Below the pieces are notes generated by a model. It made no database searches and was not told the DNA's origin. It was given only the letters and a program-made list of their open reading frames with translations. A DNA stretch of 11,609 bases. Origin: Bordetella parapertussis (lineage in GTDB: Bacteria; Pseudomonadota; Gammaproteobacteria; Burkholderiales; SG8-39). Each line of letters starts with the position of its first letter. Within the stretch, counting starts at the first letter, position 1. Below, piece after piece: positions 1 to 7,875 of this stretch. The DNA lies in NCBI GenBank assembly GCA_945869935.1, contig CAMBSA010000016.1, positions 1 to 11,609 of the forward strand, read 5' to 3'. The position numbers and the translations under genes are program-made.

Positions 1-1420
1 GCGGAATGTGCAGAGACTCACGGTACTTCGCGATCGTCCGCCGCGCAACCATGATCCCTTGCTGTCCCAGAATCTGAGAGATCTTGGAGTCCGAAAGTGG
101 CCGCTTGTCGTCCTCGGCGGCGACCATTTGACGAATCAGCGCCCGGATCGCCGTCGCGGAACAGGCGCCGCCGGTGTCGGTTGCCACATGACTTCCGAAA
201 AAGTACTTGAGTTCGAAAATGCCGCGAGGTGTGAGCATATACTTCTGCGTTGTCACCCGGGAAACGGTAGATTCATGCAGGCCAAGGACGTCTGCAATTT
301 CACGCAGGACCAGCGGACGCATTGCGACCTCGCCGTGTTCGAAAAAGTGGGGTTGTCGATCGACTATTGCTTGCGATACGCGAAGTATGGTCTCGAAACG
401 CTGTTGCACGTTTTTGATCATCCAGCGTGCTTCCTGCAATCGCTGCGACAACTGGCCTGACGAAGCACTGCGATTGCCCTGCAGGATGTCCGCGTACATG
501 CGGTTTATCCGCAGCTTGGGCATGGCGTCGGGATTCAGGCTTGCGAGCCAAACGTTCTTGATTTTTTTAACCACGACATCCGGTACGACGTATCGAGTCT
601 CAATCGTGGAAAACGCGGCTCCGGGCCGGGGGTTGAGACTCTGGACAAGACGTTGGGCGACGCGGAGTTGGTCGTCCGTGCAACTCAGCACTCGCTTGAG
701 CCGAACGAAATCACGTGATGCGAGAAGAGGCAGGTGATTGTGGACGATGTCGATGGCAAGCGCCCGGCCTTCTGTCACGGGGGCGAGGTCGCGCAACTGC
801 AGTTCCAAGCACTCAGCCGCGTTGCGCGCGCCGATTCCCGCGGGGTCCAGATGCTGCAGGTGCCTGAGTGCGATAAGCAACTCGTCCGGATCAATTTCGA
901 TTTCTTCCGGCAGCGCCTCGAGAACGTCTTCCAGCGACTGGGTCAGATAGCCGTCATCATTCAGGGCATCGATGAGTACGCCAACAAGGACGCGGTCGCG
1001 AGGCTCCAGATTGAGCATCGCAAGTTGGCCCATCAGGTGATCGCGCAACTGCGGCAGATCCGGCGCGACCTGCTGAAAATCAGGCTCGTCTCCGTCGTCC
1101 CGGCTGCTGCCGCTGTTGTTGGTCGCGGCGCCGGGCTCGTTGTGCCAGTCGAATTCTGCGGGCGTTGTGTCTGTCTGTGATTCCGCCGCAGGCGCGTCCT
1201 GCTGTTCCTGGGCTTCGGCAGACGATGTGCCGGTGTGAGGCACGATCACCTGATCTTGTTGGTTGTTGTCTTCCCGGTCGAGAAACGGATTGTCCGCGAG
1301 GAACTGGTCGAGTTCCTGACTGAGCTCCAGCGTTGATAACTGGAGCAGGCGTATTGATTGCTGCAACTGAGGCGTCAGCGTCAGATGCTGCGACAACTTC
1401 AGTTGCAGGGTCTGTTTCAT
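1..1420 (-). CDS. rpoN: RNA polymerase sigma-54 factor RpoN (3' end cut by window edge)
   Basis: Alternative sigma factor that directs RNA polymerase to -24/-12 promoters and needs an AAA+ enhancer-binding activator to open DNA. The frame read from ATG at 1420 is open for 473 codons to the left edge. Visible parts in order: a Gln/Leu-rich Region I (residues 1-50, beginning MKQTLQLKLSQHLTLTPQLQ), a variable acidic Region II (about 50-120), the core-binding region with a DPAGIGARN motif near 191-199, a helix-turn-helix around 370-390 (LREIADVLGLHESTVSRVT), and the RpoN box ARRTIAKYRE near 459-468, which contacts the -24 element. Enteric RpoN has 477 residues, so probably only about 10-20 residues are missing. 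It starts 36 bp after lptB in the same direction and no strong Shine-Dalgarno is visible, so it is probably expressed from the lpt operon. Identification is very secure. The usual next genes (hpf, ptsN) would lie beyond the edge. Confidence 0.97.
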   Translation of the reverse strand, partial: MKQTLQLKLSQHLTLTPQLQQSIRLLQLSTLELSQELDQFLADNPFLDREDNNQQDQVIVPHTGTSSAEAQEQQDAPAAESQTDTTPAEFDWHNEPGAATNNSGSSRDDGDEPDFQQVAPDLPQLRDHLMGQLAMLNLEPRDRVLVGVLIDALNDDGYLTQSLEDVLEALPEEIEIDPDELLIALRHLQHLDPAGIGARNAAECLELQLRDLAPVTEGRALAIDIVHNHLPLLASRDFVRLKRVLSCTDDQLRVAQRLVQSLNPRPGAAFSTIETRYVVPDVVVKKIKNVWLASLNPDAMPKLRINRMYADILQGNRSASSGQLSQRLQEARWMIKNVQQRFETILRVSQAIVDRQPHFFEHGEVAMRPLVLREIADVLGLHESTVSRVTTQKYMLTPRGIFELKYFFGSHVATDTGGACSATAIRALIRQMVAAEDDKRPLSDSKISQILGQQGIMVARRTIAKYRESLHIP

Positions 1421-1456
1421 GTGGGACGGGTGGGCAAGGGCGGCTTGTGACCGGCA

Positions 1457-2179
1457 TTACATCCGGAAGTTTTCGCCGAGATAGACTCGCCTGACGTTTT
1501 CATTATAGACAATCTCGTCCGGTTTGCCGGACGCGAGGACAGTGCCTTCGTTGATGATGTAGGCGCGGTCACATATGCCGAGAGTTTCCCTGACGTTGTG
1601 GTCGGTAATCAGGACGCCAATTGACCGCTCTTTTAGAAAACGGATGATGCGCTGAATATCCAATACGGCAATCGGATCAACGCCCGCAAACGGCTCATCG
1701 AGCAGGATGAAGGTCGGGCGGGTTCCGAGCGCACGCGCTATCTCGACCCTGCGTCGCTCACCACCGGAAAGCGAGATTGCAGTCGAATTCCTGAGGTGCT
1801 CAATGCCTAATTCCCCGAGAAGGCGCTCAAGGGTTGAGGAAATCTCGAGCGGTGAAAGTTTCTGAAGTTCAAGTACCGCCTGTATATTTTCTTCCACGGT
1901 GAGTTTGCGAAACACCGAGGCCTCCTGCGGAAGATAGGAGACACCTAGCCTCGCCCGGGCATGCATGGGCATTCGGGTGATGTCGTGATCGTCGACTTCT
2001 ATGCGTCCGCCGTCAACCGCAACAAGGCCGACGATCATGTAGAAGCATGTCGTTTTGCCGGCGCCGTTCGGCCCGAGGAGTCCAACGACCTCGCCGCTCG
2101 CAAGTTCCAGCGATACGTCCTTGACGACCTCGCGCGACTTGTAGCGCTTCTTCAGGTTGTTAGCCTTGAGCAGGCTCAT
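1457..2179 (-). CDS. lptB: LPS export ABC transporter ATP-binding protein LptB
   Basis: Cytoplasmic ATPase that powers extraction of lipopolysaccharide from the inner membrane, working as a dimer with the permeases LptF and LptG (not in this window). At 240 residues it has the family's normal length. Key ABC motifs are all present: Walker A GPNGAGKT at 36-43, Q-loop Gln85 (YLPQEAS), signature LSGGE at 137-141, Walker B FILLDEP with catalytic Glu162, and H-loop His194 in [10 protein letters not shown]. The PNGAGKTT...[12 protein letters not shown] pattern is diagnostic for LptB among ABC ATPases. The ATG at 2179 lies 16 bp after the lptA stop, with a weak AGG about 11 bases upstream, so translation is likely coupled to the preceding genes. 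Nothing appears broken. Confidence 0.97.
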   Translation of the reverse strand: MSLLKANNLKKRYKSREVVKDVSLELASGEVVGLLGPNGAGKTTCFYMIVGLVAVDGGRIEVDDHDITRMPMHARARLGVSYLPQEASVFRKLTVEENIQAVLELQKLSPLEISSTLERLLGELGIEHLRNSTAISLSGGERRRVEIARALGTRPTFILLDEPFAGVDPIAVLDIQRIIRFLKERSIGVLITDHNVRETLGICDRAYIINEGTVLASGKPDEIVYNENVRRVYLGENFRM

Positions 2180-2195
2180 CGGATCTGTGCCTGGC

Positions 2196-2864
2196 CTAGT
2201 TCTGCCGCGGGGTGCCCGAGGACGGCACAGATCTTGTTTCCTGAGGGGCGCCAGGGGATGAATCCGGCTTCTTCTTCGGCATGATCACCGCGCGTACACG
2301 GCTCTCGGGCGTCCCGCGGGGTGCATCCTTCGAGGCGAGTACAGTGAAGTATTCGGTTCTGGAGTCGTAGGAGATGTAATTTCCATTTACATCATCACCG
2401 CCATCCCTGCGCATTCTCGCACGAGTGAAAAATTCAACGCGGTCCGCTCGTCCATCGTATTCGATACGTTCCGCTTCGCCCTCTACATATTCGTTGAATC
2501 CCTCGCGCTTCTGACGGAAGGTTGCGAGATTTCCTGTCGCGATACCAAACTGGAATCCCTCGGCATCCTGGCGGACGGTTATCTTGTCTGCGCGAATGGT
2601 GAGGGTTCCTTGCGTGAGGACGACCTTGCCTTCGAATACTGCCGTTTTCTTCGCATCGTCGGCTGACATACGGTCGGATTCGATGTTGACGGGCTTGTCG
2701 CGGTCGGCCTTTTCGGCGTGTGCAAATTCCGAAGCTAGAAGGCCGGCCATCAGCAACCCCGATGCGAGGAGTCTGCACACCGCCCGGATCGAAGATGGTG
2801 CGTTGCCGAGTAGTACCTCGCCGTTGCAGGTCGGCTTGTGATTGCTAATGCTTCTTTGGCGCAT
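2196..2864 (-). CDS. lptA: LPS transport periplasmic protein LptA
   Basis: Periplasmic bridge protein that carries lipopolysaccharide from LptC at the inner membrane to LptD at the outer membrane. It is 222 residues from the ATG at 2864, after an AGGGA Shine-Dalgarno 8 bases upstream; an in-frame TTG lies directly before it. The OstA-type beta-jellyroll begins near residue 58 ([10 protein letters not shown]), with the typical [19 protein letters not shown] and later [11 protein letters not shown] strands. The C-terminal tail is rich in Pro, Ser and Lys and probably disordered. The signal peptide is odd: from this start the polar N-region is about 30 residues before the hydrophobic core and AHA cleavage site (about 48-50). 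A GTG at 2780 would give a normal 22-residue signal peptide, but I see no good ribosome site there. The gene overlaps the end of lptC by 20 bp. Family identity is firm; the start is less so. Confidence 0.93.
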   Translation of the reverse strand: MRQRSISNHKPTCNGEVLLGNAPSSIRAVCRLLASGLLMAGLLASEFAHAEKADRDKPVNIESDRMSADDAKKTAVFEGKVVLTQGTLTIRADKITVRQDAEGFQFGIATGNLATFRQKREGFNEYVEGEAERIEYDGRADRVEFFTRARMRRDGGDDVNGNYISYDSRTEYFTVLASKDAPRGTPESRVRAVIMPKKKPDSSPGAPQETRSVPSSGTPRQN

Positions 2865-3420
2865 CAAAGCTTCCCTTTACCCTGGCGTATAAGGCGAACT
2901 GGCGTGTTCGCCGGTTGTATTCCATTCCGGTGCCGGATATGGTCGAAGAACCTTCAAGTATCGTGACCAGTCGATCCGAAAGAATCAGGTCCTTCTTTGA
3001 TAAAACGTGAAGATATTCGCTACGGACCTTCATTTCCGGTGCCTCGCGGGTTCCAACCCGCACCATCTCCACGTTGCCGTGAAAAAAGGCCTCTTCGTAG
3101 TCGCGTGTAACCCGGCCGCGCTCGGACGTCACGGTTACATCGGAGCCCTCACTGCGCTTCACGAAGTGTGGCGCAATAAGTTCGGTGGAGTCGTCGTCGG
3201 CAAAGTGAAACATCCGCTTTGCCGACAAGCGGTACTGTGGAATACCTTTTTCATCCATGCGCGTAATCGTGAAATTTTCGATGATCGCATCGGGATCATG
3301 GCGACGCGTTCCCGGATCGAGAAACGTGGGACCTTCGATGGCCTGCCGTAGCCATAGCGTGAGTGCCGCAAGCAGCAACATGAGCACTATCGGAAGAAGG
3401 TGGACTGCGCGCGACTTCAT
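2845..3420 (-). CDS. lptC: LPS export inner-membrane anchor protein LptC
   Basis: Bitopic inner-membrane protein that receives lipopolysaccharide from the LptBFG transporter and hands it to LptA in the periplasm. Its 191 residues match the family length. One hydrophobic helix spans about residues 7-24 after a short basic start (MKSRAVHLLP), leaving the rest periplasmic. The jellyroll part includes the family-typical stretch near 47-73 (IIENFTITRMDEKGIPQYRL then SAKRMFHFADDD) and a later EYLHVLSKKDLILSD segment. The ATG at 3420 overlaps the kdsC stop by 4 bp (ATGA arrangement), so the two are translationally coupled. Sequence is poorly conserved in this family; size, topology and position between kdsC and lptA make the call secure. 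Confidence 0.94.
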   Translation of the reverse strand: MKSRAVHLLPIVLMLLLAALTLWLRQAIEGPTFLDPGTRRHDPDAIIENFTITRMDEKGIPQYRLSAKRMFHFADDDSTELIAPHFVKRSEGSDVTVTSERGRVTRDYEEAFFHGNVEMVRVGTREAPEMKVRSEYLHVLSKKDLILSDRLVTILEGSSTISGTGMEYNRRTRQFALYARVKGSFDAPKKH

Positions 3421-3944
3421 GTCAGATAACGCGCGATCGCGTCTTCAATTCGTCCCTGGGCACGCAGGATGAATTCACTGACGTCGCGCGCAGCTCCATG
3501 CCCACCTCGGGCCGAAGAAACATAATGTGCCCGGTCCCGGACGATTCCCGGTGCGTCAGGGACCGTTGCCGCGAATCCGCAGCGGGTGAGGACAGGCAGA
3601 TCTACCAGGTCATCGCCCATGAATCCGACTTCGGTGGCCTTCAAGTCGACGCGCTTCAGGATCTGCTCGAACGCAACGCCCTTGTCATGCGAGCCTTGCA
3701 CCACAAGTTCGATGCCGAGTTCGGATGCTCGCCTGGATACGATCGGAGAGTCTCTGGAGCTGAGTATTCCGACGCGGACGCCGCATTCCTGGAGCATCTT
3801 CAGGCCGTGCCCATCGTGTACGTGAAACGCTTTCATGGCTTCGCCGTGTTGCGCTATATACAGCCTGCCGTCGGTCAGCACGCCGTCGACATCAAAGATC
3901 ATGAGCCTGATCGTGGCGGCCCGATTCGCAGCGTCTTGTGTCAT
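3417..3944 (-). CDS. kdsC: 3-deoxy-D-manno-octulosonate 8-phosphate phosphatase KdsC
   Basis: HAD-superfamily phosphatase that removes phosphate from Kdo-8-phosphate to give Kdo, the sugar joining lipid A to the LPS core; cytoplasmic, usually tetrameric. The 175-residue length is typical of this cap-less HAD subclass. Motif I is FDVDGVLTDG, with nucleophile Asp18 and acid/base Asp20. Motif II Ser62 lies in GILSSRDS, motif III Lys88 in GSHDKG, and motif IV is GDDLVDLP with Asp111 and Asp112. The C-terminal GGHGAARDVSEFIL segment matches the tail that closes over a neighbouring active site in KdsC. It overlaps kdsD by 4 bp at its start and lptC by 4 bp at its end, fitting one polycistronic message. 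Confidence 0.96.
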   Translation of the reverse strand: MTQDAANRAATIRLMIFDVDGVLTDGRLYIAQHGEAMKAFHVHDGHGLKMLQECGVRVGILSSRDSPIVSRRASELGIELVVQGSHDKGVAFEQILKRVDLKATEVGFMGDDLVDLPVLTRCGFAATVPDAPGIVRDRAHYVSSARGGHGAARDVSEFILRAQGRIEDAIARYLT

Positions 3945-4957
3945 ATTGCCTTCGCGCGAAATAGGTCGTGCATGTTGAGGGCACCGACAAGACCCCCTGC
4001 CGCATTGACAACAAGCAACTGATTGACTTGTTGGCTCTCCATGACCTGGACCGCTTCGGCAGCCAGTCGGTCGGGACCGATGGATCGTGGGTTCGGGGTC
4101 ATCAGGGTGGAAATCCGGACGCCGCGAATGTCTCCCGTTGTTTCAAGCGCGCGGCGCAAATCTCCGTCGGTGAATATGCCGACCACTTGATCGCTCTTGC
4201 CGACAACCGCGGTCATGCCCATACGCTTTCGCGACATCTCGACCAATGCCTCGGAGAAACTGGCGTCATCGCTTACTTTCGGCACTTCAGCCGCCTTGCG
4301 CATCACGTCGGAGACACGCGTAAGCAACTGGCGGCCGAGGGAGCCTCCGGGATGCGATCGTGCGAAGTCCTCGGGGCCGAAGCCGCGGGCGTCCAGCAGT
4401 GCAATGGCAAGGGCGTCCCCAAGTGCGAGCGCGGCGGTAGTACTTGCCGTTGGTGCAAGGTTCATCGGGCAGGCCTCCTGTGCAACGCCTGCGTCCAGGT
4501 GCACGTCGGCTTCGCTTGCAAGCGTCGAGGCAGAGTTGCCGGTCATCGCAATGAGTCGGGCGCCTTCACGTTTTATCATTGGCACTATCGCGAGCAGCTC
4601 GGCGCTTTCGCCGGAATTGGAAATGGCGACAAGGACATCGTCACGGGTGATCATTCCCAGGTCGCCATGGCTTGCTTCCGCGGGGTGTACAAAAAACGCA
4701 GGCGTGCCGGTACTTGCCATCGTCGAGGCTATTTTTCGGGCGATGTGGCCGGATTTTCCAATCCCGCTTACCACCACCCGACCCCGGCTGGCTAGAATCA
4801 GGCTGACCGCATCGAGGAAGCGCTGGTCGATACGCGCGACGAGGTTCGATACGGCTTCTGCCTCTATCGTTAGCACCCGTCGCGCAAGCTCCAGCGCGGT
4901 ATTCGATACGGCCCGGATTTTGCCATCCTCGTGGGCACGCGGAGCCTCTATTGTCAT
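3941..4957 (-). CDS. kdsD: D-arabinose 5-phosphate isomerase (KdsD/KpsF family)
   Basis: Converts ribulose 5-phosphate to arabinose 5-phosphate, the first committed step toward Kdo. With the chosen ATG at 4957 the protein is 338 residues (E. coli KdsD has 328). The SIS domain covers about 45-190, with GIGKSGHIARK near 65-75, HPAEASHGDLGM at 91-102 and SNSGES at 113-118; the SHPGG motif with probable catalytic His is at 201-205. Two CBS domains follow (about 215-275 and 283-338, ending LNMHDLFRAKAI). An upstream in-frame ATG at 4999 would add 14 residues, but they do not resemble the family and would begin upstream of the predicted promoter. It is the first gene of the LPS block. KpsF and GutQ paralogues have the same architecture; placement beside kdsC favours KdsD. 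Confidence 0.94.
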   Translation of the reverse strand: MTIEAPRAHEDGKIRAVSNTALELARRVLTIEAEAVSNLVARIDQRFLDAVSLILASRGRVVVSGIGKSGHIARKIASTMASTGTPAFFVHPAEASHGDLGMITRDDVLVAISNSGESAELLAIVPMIKREGARLIAMTGNSASTLASEADVHLDAGVAQEACPMNLAPTASTTAALALGDALAIALLDARGFGPEDFARSHPGGSLGRQLLTRVSDVMRKAAEVPKVSDDASFSEALVEMSRKRMGMTAVVGKSDQVVGIFTDGDLRRALETTGDIRGVRISTLMTPNPRSIGPDRLAAEAVQVMESQQVNQLLVVNAAGGLVGALNMHDLFRAKAI

Positions 4958-4965
4958 GGTCCAAG

Positions 4966-4993
4966 AGTATACCAAAGCGCCCTGAAACTTCAG
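4966..4993 (-). promoter_or_regulatory. Predicted sigma-70 promoter of the kdsD-rpoN operon
   Basis: On the minus strand, TATACT (4971-4966) is one base from the -10 consensus and is preceded by TGG, giving an extended -10. A weak -35 candidate, CTGAAG (4993-4988), lies 16 bases upstream. Transcription would begin near 4959-4960, only 2-3 bases before the ATG at 4957, so the message would be almost leaderless and there is no Shine-Dalgarno. Either kdsD is translated from a leaderless message or the true start site lies elsewhere. Confidence 0.5.
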
Positions 4994-4994
4994 G
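4981..4994. repeat. 14-bp perfect inverted repeat in the divergent promoter region
   Basis: CCTGAA-AC-TTCAGG is a perfect dyad between the divergent kdsD and antiporter genes. It covers the weak -35 candidate of kdsD, where a repressor site would act. No regulator is identified. A second, smaller dyad (GAGCT-A-AGCTC) lies at 5035-5045, nearer the antiporter start. I saw no convincing promoter for the antiporter in this gap. Confidence 0.4.
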
Positions 4995-5075
4995 TCCAAA
5001 CGACGCCGGGGCTGGCGAAAGAGCGGTTGATCCTGAGCTAAGCTCCTACTTGGATATCTAACCTGATCTCGATAG

Positions 5076-7046
5076 ATGACGAATACGCTTCAACTTGTGT
5101 TGGTTCTGCTCGCGAGCGCGGTACTTGTCGTGGCGGCCTGCAGAGCTGTGAATCTGCCTCCCCAGGTCGGCTATCTTATCGCCGGCGTAGCGATCGGCCC
5201 TCATGCGCTCGCCTGGGTGCCTGATTCGGTTGGCGCACGGCATCTCGCGGAGTTTGGCGTCGTTTTTCTCATGTTCTCGATCGGATTGGAATTCAGCCTC
5301 GGGAAACTGTATCGGATGCGACGGCTTGTCTTCGGGCTCGGACTCGCGCAGGTGACGTTGACAGTCGTCGTTGGAATTGGGGCTCTCATGCTGGTGGGTT
5401 TTGGCTGGAAAGCGGCTTTGGTGCTAGGTGCTGCTCTGGCGATGTCATCCACTGCGATCGTGGCACGGATGCTCGCCGAGAGGATGCACCTGGAAACGCC
5501 GCATGGTCGTGAGGTAATGGGGATTCTGCTGTTTCAGGACCTTGCTGTGGTTCCATTTCTGGTGTTGATACCGGCGCTGGCCGTCGGAGGGGACGAACTC
5601 GGTTCGAGACTCGCTGTGGCAACCATCAAGGCAGCTTTGATCCTTGCGTTGCTGTTTTTTGCCGGGCAGACGCTTATGCGTCGGTGGTTTCACATGGTTG
5701 CGCGTCGGAAGTCCCAGGAATTGTTCGTGCTGAATGTTTTGTTGATCACGCTTGCACTCGCCTGGCTTACTGACCTGGCGGGATTGTCACTCGCTCTTGG
5801 TGCATTCGTAGCAGGCATGCTGATCGCCGAGACCGAGTTTCGCCATCAGGTCGAGGCAGATATCAAGCCATTTCGGGATGTTCTGCTTGGTCTGTTCTTC
5901 GTGACAGTGGGTATGCAGCTGGACCTCAAGGTAGTAGGCGCGAATTTGCCTCTGGTCCTGTTCCTCACGGTCATTCCCGTATTGTTCAAGTTTGCACTTG
6001 TCGCCGCGCTTTCCCGGGCGTTTGGTGGAGGGAATGGAACTGCACTACGTACCGGTCTGGCGCTGGCGCAGGCGGGCGAATTCGGATTGGTCCTTGTATC
6101 GCTGGCCGGTGGGCTGGGTGTTCTGGATGCCGAGTTGGCACAGACTGTAACCGCGGCGATGCTCCTGTCCCTGATTTCAGCTCCTTTCATCATTCATTAC
6201 TCGGATTGGCTGGTGATGCGCTGGTCGTCAACCGAATGGATGATGCGCTCACTCGAGTTACACAGGATTGCGGTACAGGGAATCGCGACAGAGAGGCACG
6301 TTGTTATTTGCGGGTATGGGCGCACCGGGCAACGTCTCGCACATCTTCTTGAGCAGGCGGGCGTTGGCTATATTGCGCTGGATATCGATCCTGAACGAGT
6401 TGGGGAAGCGGCCGCAGCGGGTGAGAACGTGGTGTTCGGTGACTCGGGGCGAGCAGAGTCATTAATTGCGGCAGGTGTTCAACGAGCCAGTGCGTTGGTA
6501 ATTACGTTTGCAGATACTCAGGAGGCGCTAAGGATACTGTCTCATGTGCGCCGGCTCGTTCCAAGCCTGCCAGTTATCGTTCGTACGCTTGATGATGGTG
6601 ATCTCGATCGCCTTACCGCGAACGGAGCGGCGGAGGTGGTGCCTGAGACGTTTGAGTCCAGTCTGATGCTCGCTTCTCATACGCTGGTACTTGTGGGCGT
6701 TCCATTGCGACGGGTTATGCGGCAAATCCAGACGGTGCGCGATCAGCGTTATGGTCTCTTGCGAGGATACTTTCACGGCGAAACCGATGCACCCGACGTT
6801 GGAGAGGATGCGCGCGAACCCCGGCTGCATTCTGTTCCGCTCGTGGCAGGAAATCACGGTGTTGGCACTCAACTCGTCGACCTTGGGCTTGGAGAGCTCG
6901 GCGCCGAGGTGACACTGCTACGCAGACAGGGGGTGCGGATCCCGTTGCCGCCGGAGGACACCGTGCTAGAAGCAGGGGACGTCGTTGTTCTTCTGGGTAA
7001 TCAATTGTCGGTCGCAGCAGCAGAGATCCGGCTTTTGCAGGGTTAG
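5076..7046 (+). CDS. CPA2-family monovalent cation:proton antiporter (KefB/KefC/YbaL type) with RCK domains
   Basis: Inner-membrane transporter of the cation:proton antiporter-2 family, probably exchanging K+ (or Na+) for H+. The 656-residue protein has about 12 hydrophobic segments over residues 5-380. They include family-typical blocks: PPQVGYLIAGVAIGP (28-42), FLMFSIGLEFSLGKL (64-78), GILLFQDLAVVP (149-160) with the Gln-Asp pair, and FFVTVGM (274-280). A cytoplasmic RCK_N (TrkA-N) Rossmann domain follows at about 407-530, with GYGRTGQ at 413-419 and the acidic ALDIDPE. A TrkA-C domain at about 585-655 ends the protein. The start fits the family although no clear Shine-Dalgarno is seen. It is divergent from kdsD, where enteric bacteria have the Ca2+/Na+ exchanger yrbG. 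The ion specificity and the ligand of the RCK domain cannot be read from sequence. Confidence 0.93.
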   Translation: MTNTLQLVLVLLASAVLVVAACRAVNLPPQVGYLIAGVAIGPHALAWVPDSVGARHLAEFGVVFLMFSIGLEFSLGKLYRMRRLVFGLGLAQVTLTVVVGIGALMLVGFGWKAALVLGAALAMSSTAIVARMLAERMHLETPHGREVMGILLFQDLAVVPFLVLIPALAVGGDELGSRLAVATIKAALILALLFFAGQTLMRRWFHMVARRKSQELFVLNVLLITLALAWLTDLAGLSLALGAFVAGMLIAETEFRHQVEADIKPFRDVLLGLFFVTVGMQLDLKVVGANLPLVLFLTVIPVLFKFALVAALSRAFGGGNGTALRTGLALAQAGEFGLVLVSLAGGLGVLDAELAQTVTAAMLLSLISAPFIIHYSDWLVMRWSSTEWMMRSLELHRIAVQGIATERHVVICGYGRTGQRLAHLLEQAGVGYIALDIDPERVGEAAAAGENVVFGDSGRAESLIAAGVQRASALVITFADTQEALRILSHVRRLVPSLPVIVRTLDDGDLDRLTANGAAEVVPETFESSLMLASHTLVLVGVPLRRVMRQIQTVRDQRYGLLRGYFHGETDAPDVGEDAREPRLHSVPLVAGNHGVGTQLVDLGLGELGAEVTLLRRQGVRIPLPPEDTVLEAGDVVVLLGNQLSVAAAEIRLLQG

Positions 7047-7076
7047 CGTATCCGGGGGGAGTGGCATTTCACAAAT

Positions 7077-7104
7077 AAAAAGACCCGCCGAAGCGGGTCC
7101 TTTT
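7077..7104. terminator. Bidirectional rho-independent terminator
   Basis: The stem GACCCGC-CGAA-GCGGGTC (7082-7099) has a stable GC-rich arm and a CGAA tetraloop. It is preceded by an A run and followed by CTTTTG, so it can terminate the antiporter message on the plus strand and the pilin message on the minus strand. It sits exactly between the two convergent stop codons. Confidence 0.9.
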
Positions 7105-7117
7105 GTTATGTAAGTTC

Positions 7118-7840
7118 TTACAGGCTCTTGCAGACCGTGTACTGACTTTGGCCGTCTTCCGCGTAGGCATCAGCAGTTGCATCGACTGCTTTCAGGTCGG
7201 GATTCGGCGCGGTTTGCTTGATTGCGCGCAATTGGCCGGACTCTGCTCGCGCGTCATCCATCTGTGTATCGACGGCGATTGCAATCTTGTCCGGCAAATT
7301 GGTCGTGCAGATCATGTTTGAGGAAAAGCCCATCGTTGTCGCGCCCGCGCCGGTTTGAACACCAACGATACCGTTGACTGCATTCGTAGGTGGATTACCG
7401 ACGACGCCGGCGTCAGCCAAGGCGGTCGGACCCGGAACGAACCCGGCCAAACGCAAGTGCCACCAGAATACATTCACCTCATCGGCGCCTGTGGGGGTGG
7501 CAGTCAATGACTTTTTGTACTGCTTTGTCGCTGAAGCTTCTGAAGACTTAAGAATGCCGTTGCCATCACCAGCCGGCGAGGCGCCGGCGAGCCAGCGCGT
7601 ACCGCCGGTGTCGTCACCGGGAAGTGAACGATAGCGGTCCTGATATGAATAGACGGCCGCACTTATACCATTGAAATCATTGATGATATTCTTGATCTTG
7701 GCCTGCGTGATCATTTCCTGGCCCTTGAGAATTCCGCCAAGGAGCAGTCCGATAATGACGAGGACGATCGCGATTTCGACCAATGTGAAGCCGGACTCTT
7801 TACGGAGTGCGGTTATTTTTTCGCGACTAAATTGCGACAT
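7118..7840 (-). CDS. Type IV pilin-like / pseudopilin protein with class III signal peptide
   Basis: Secreted fibre or pseudofibre subunit, processed by a prepilin peptidase. A 17-residue basic leader ends in Gly and is followed by FTLVEIAIVLVIIGLLLGG, so cleavage at G17-F18 leaves the conserved Glu at position 5 of the mature protein (E22) and an N-terminal hydrophobic helix. The globular part (about 50-240) contains YQDRYRSLPGDD, a Gly/Asp-rich loop (GDGNG at 91-95), a Trp-Trp pair at 126-127, and two cysteines, C178 and C237, that could form the C-terminal disulfide loop typical of type IVa pilins. The mature length of about 223 residues exceeds common major pilins (about 150). GGAG lies six bases before the ATG. 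It has its own upstream region with a sigma-54-like site and ends at a terminator, so it is probably monocistronic. No assembly ATPase, platform or secretin gene is nearby; whether it is a major pilin, minor pilin or pseudopilin is open. Confidence 0.88.
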   Translation of the reverse strand: MSQFSREKITALRKESGFTLVEIAIVLVIIGLLLGGILKGQEMITQAKIKNIINDFNGISAAVYSYQDRYRSLPGDDTGGTRWLAGASPAGDGNGILKSSEASATKQYKKSLTATPTGADEVNVFWWHLRLAGFVPGPTALADAGVVGNPPTNAVNGIVGVQTGAGATTMGFSSNMICTTNLPDKIAIAVDTQMDDARAESGQLRAIKQTAPNPDLKAVDATADAYAEDGQSQYTVCKSL

Positions 7841-7875
7841 GGATAGCTCCAGCCTTTGGTGAGGTCTTTAGAAGT

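Noticed and set aside
8-1180. Plus-strand open frames opposite rpoN
   Set aside because: The minus strand encodes a clear RpoN through to the RpoN box; the plus frames are antisense shadows.
3968-4985. Long plus-strand open frames opposite kdsD (275 and 262 codons)
   Set aside because: They are antisense to a complete SIS-CBS isomerase with intact motifs, have Cys/Arg/Ser-rich low-quality translations and match no family I know.
4957-4999. Upstream ATG of kdsD at 4999
   Set aside because: The extra 14 residues do not resemble KdsD N-termini and the start would lie upstream of the best promoter candidate.
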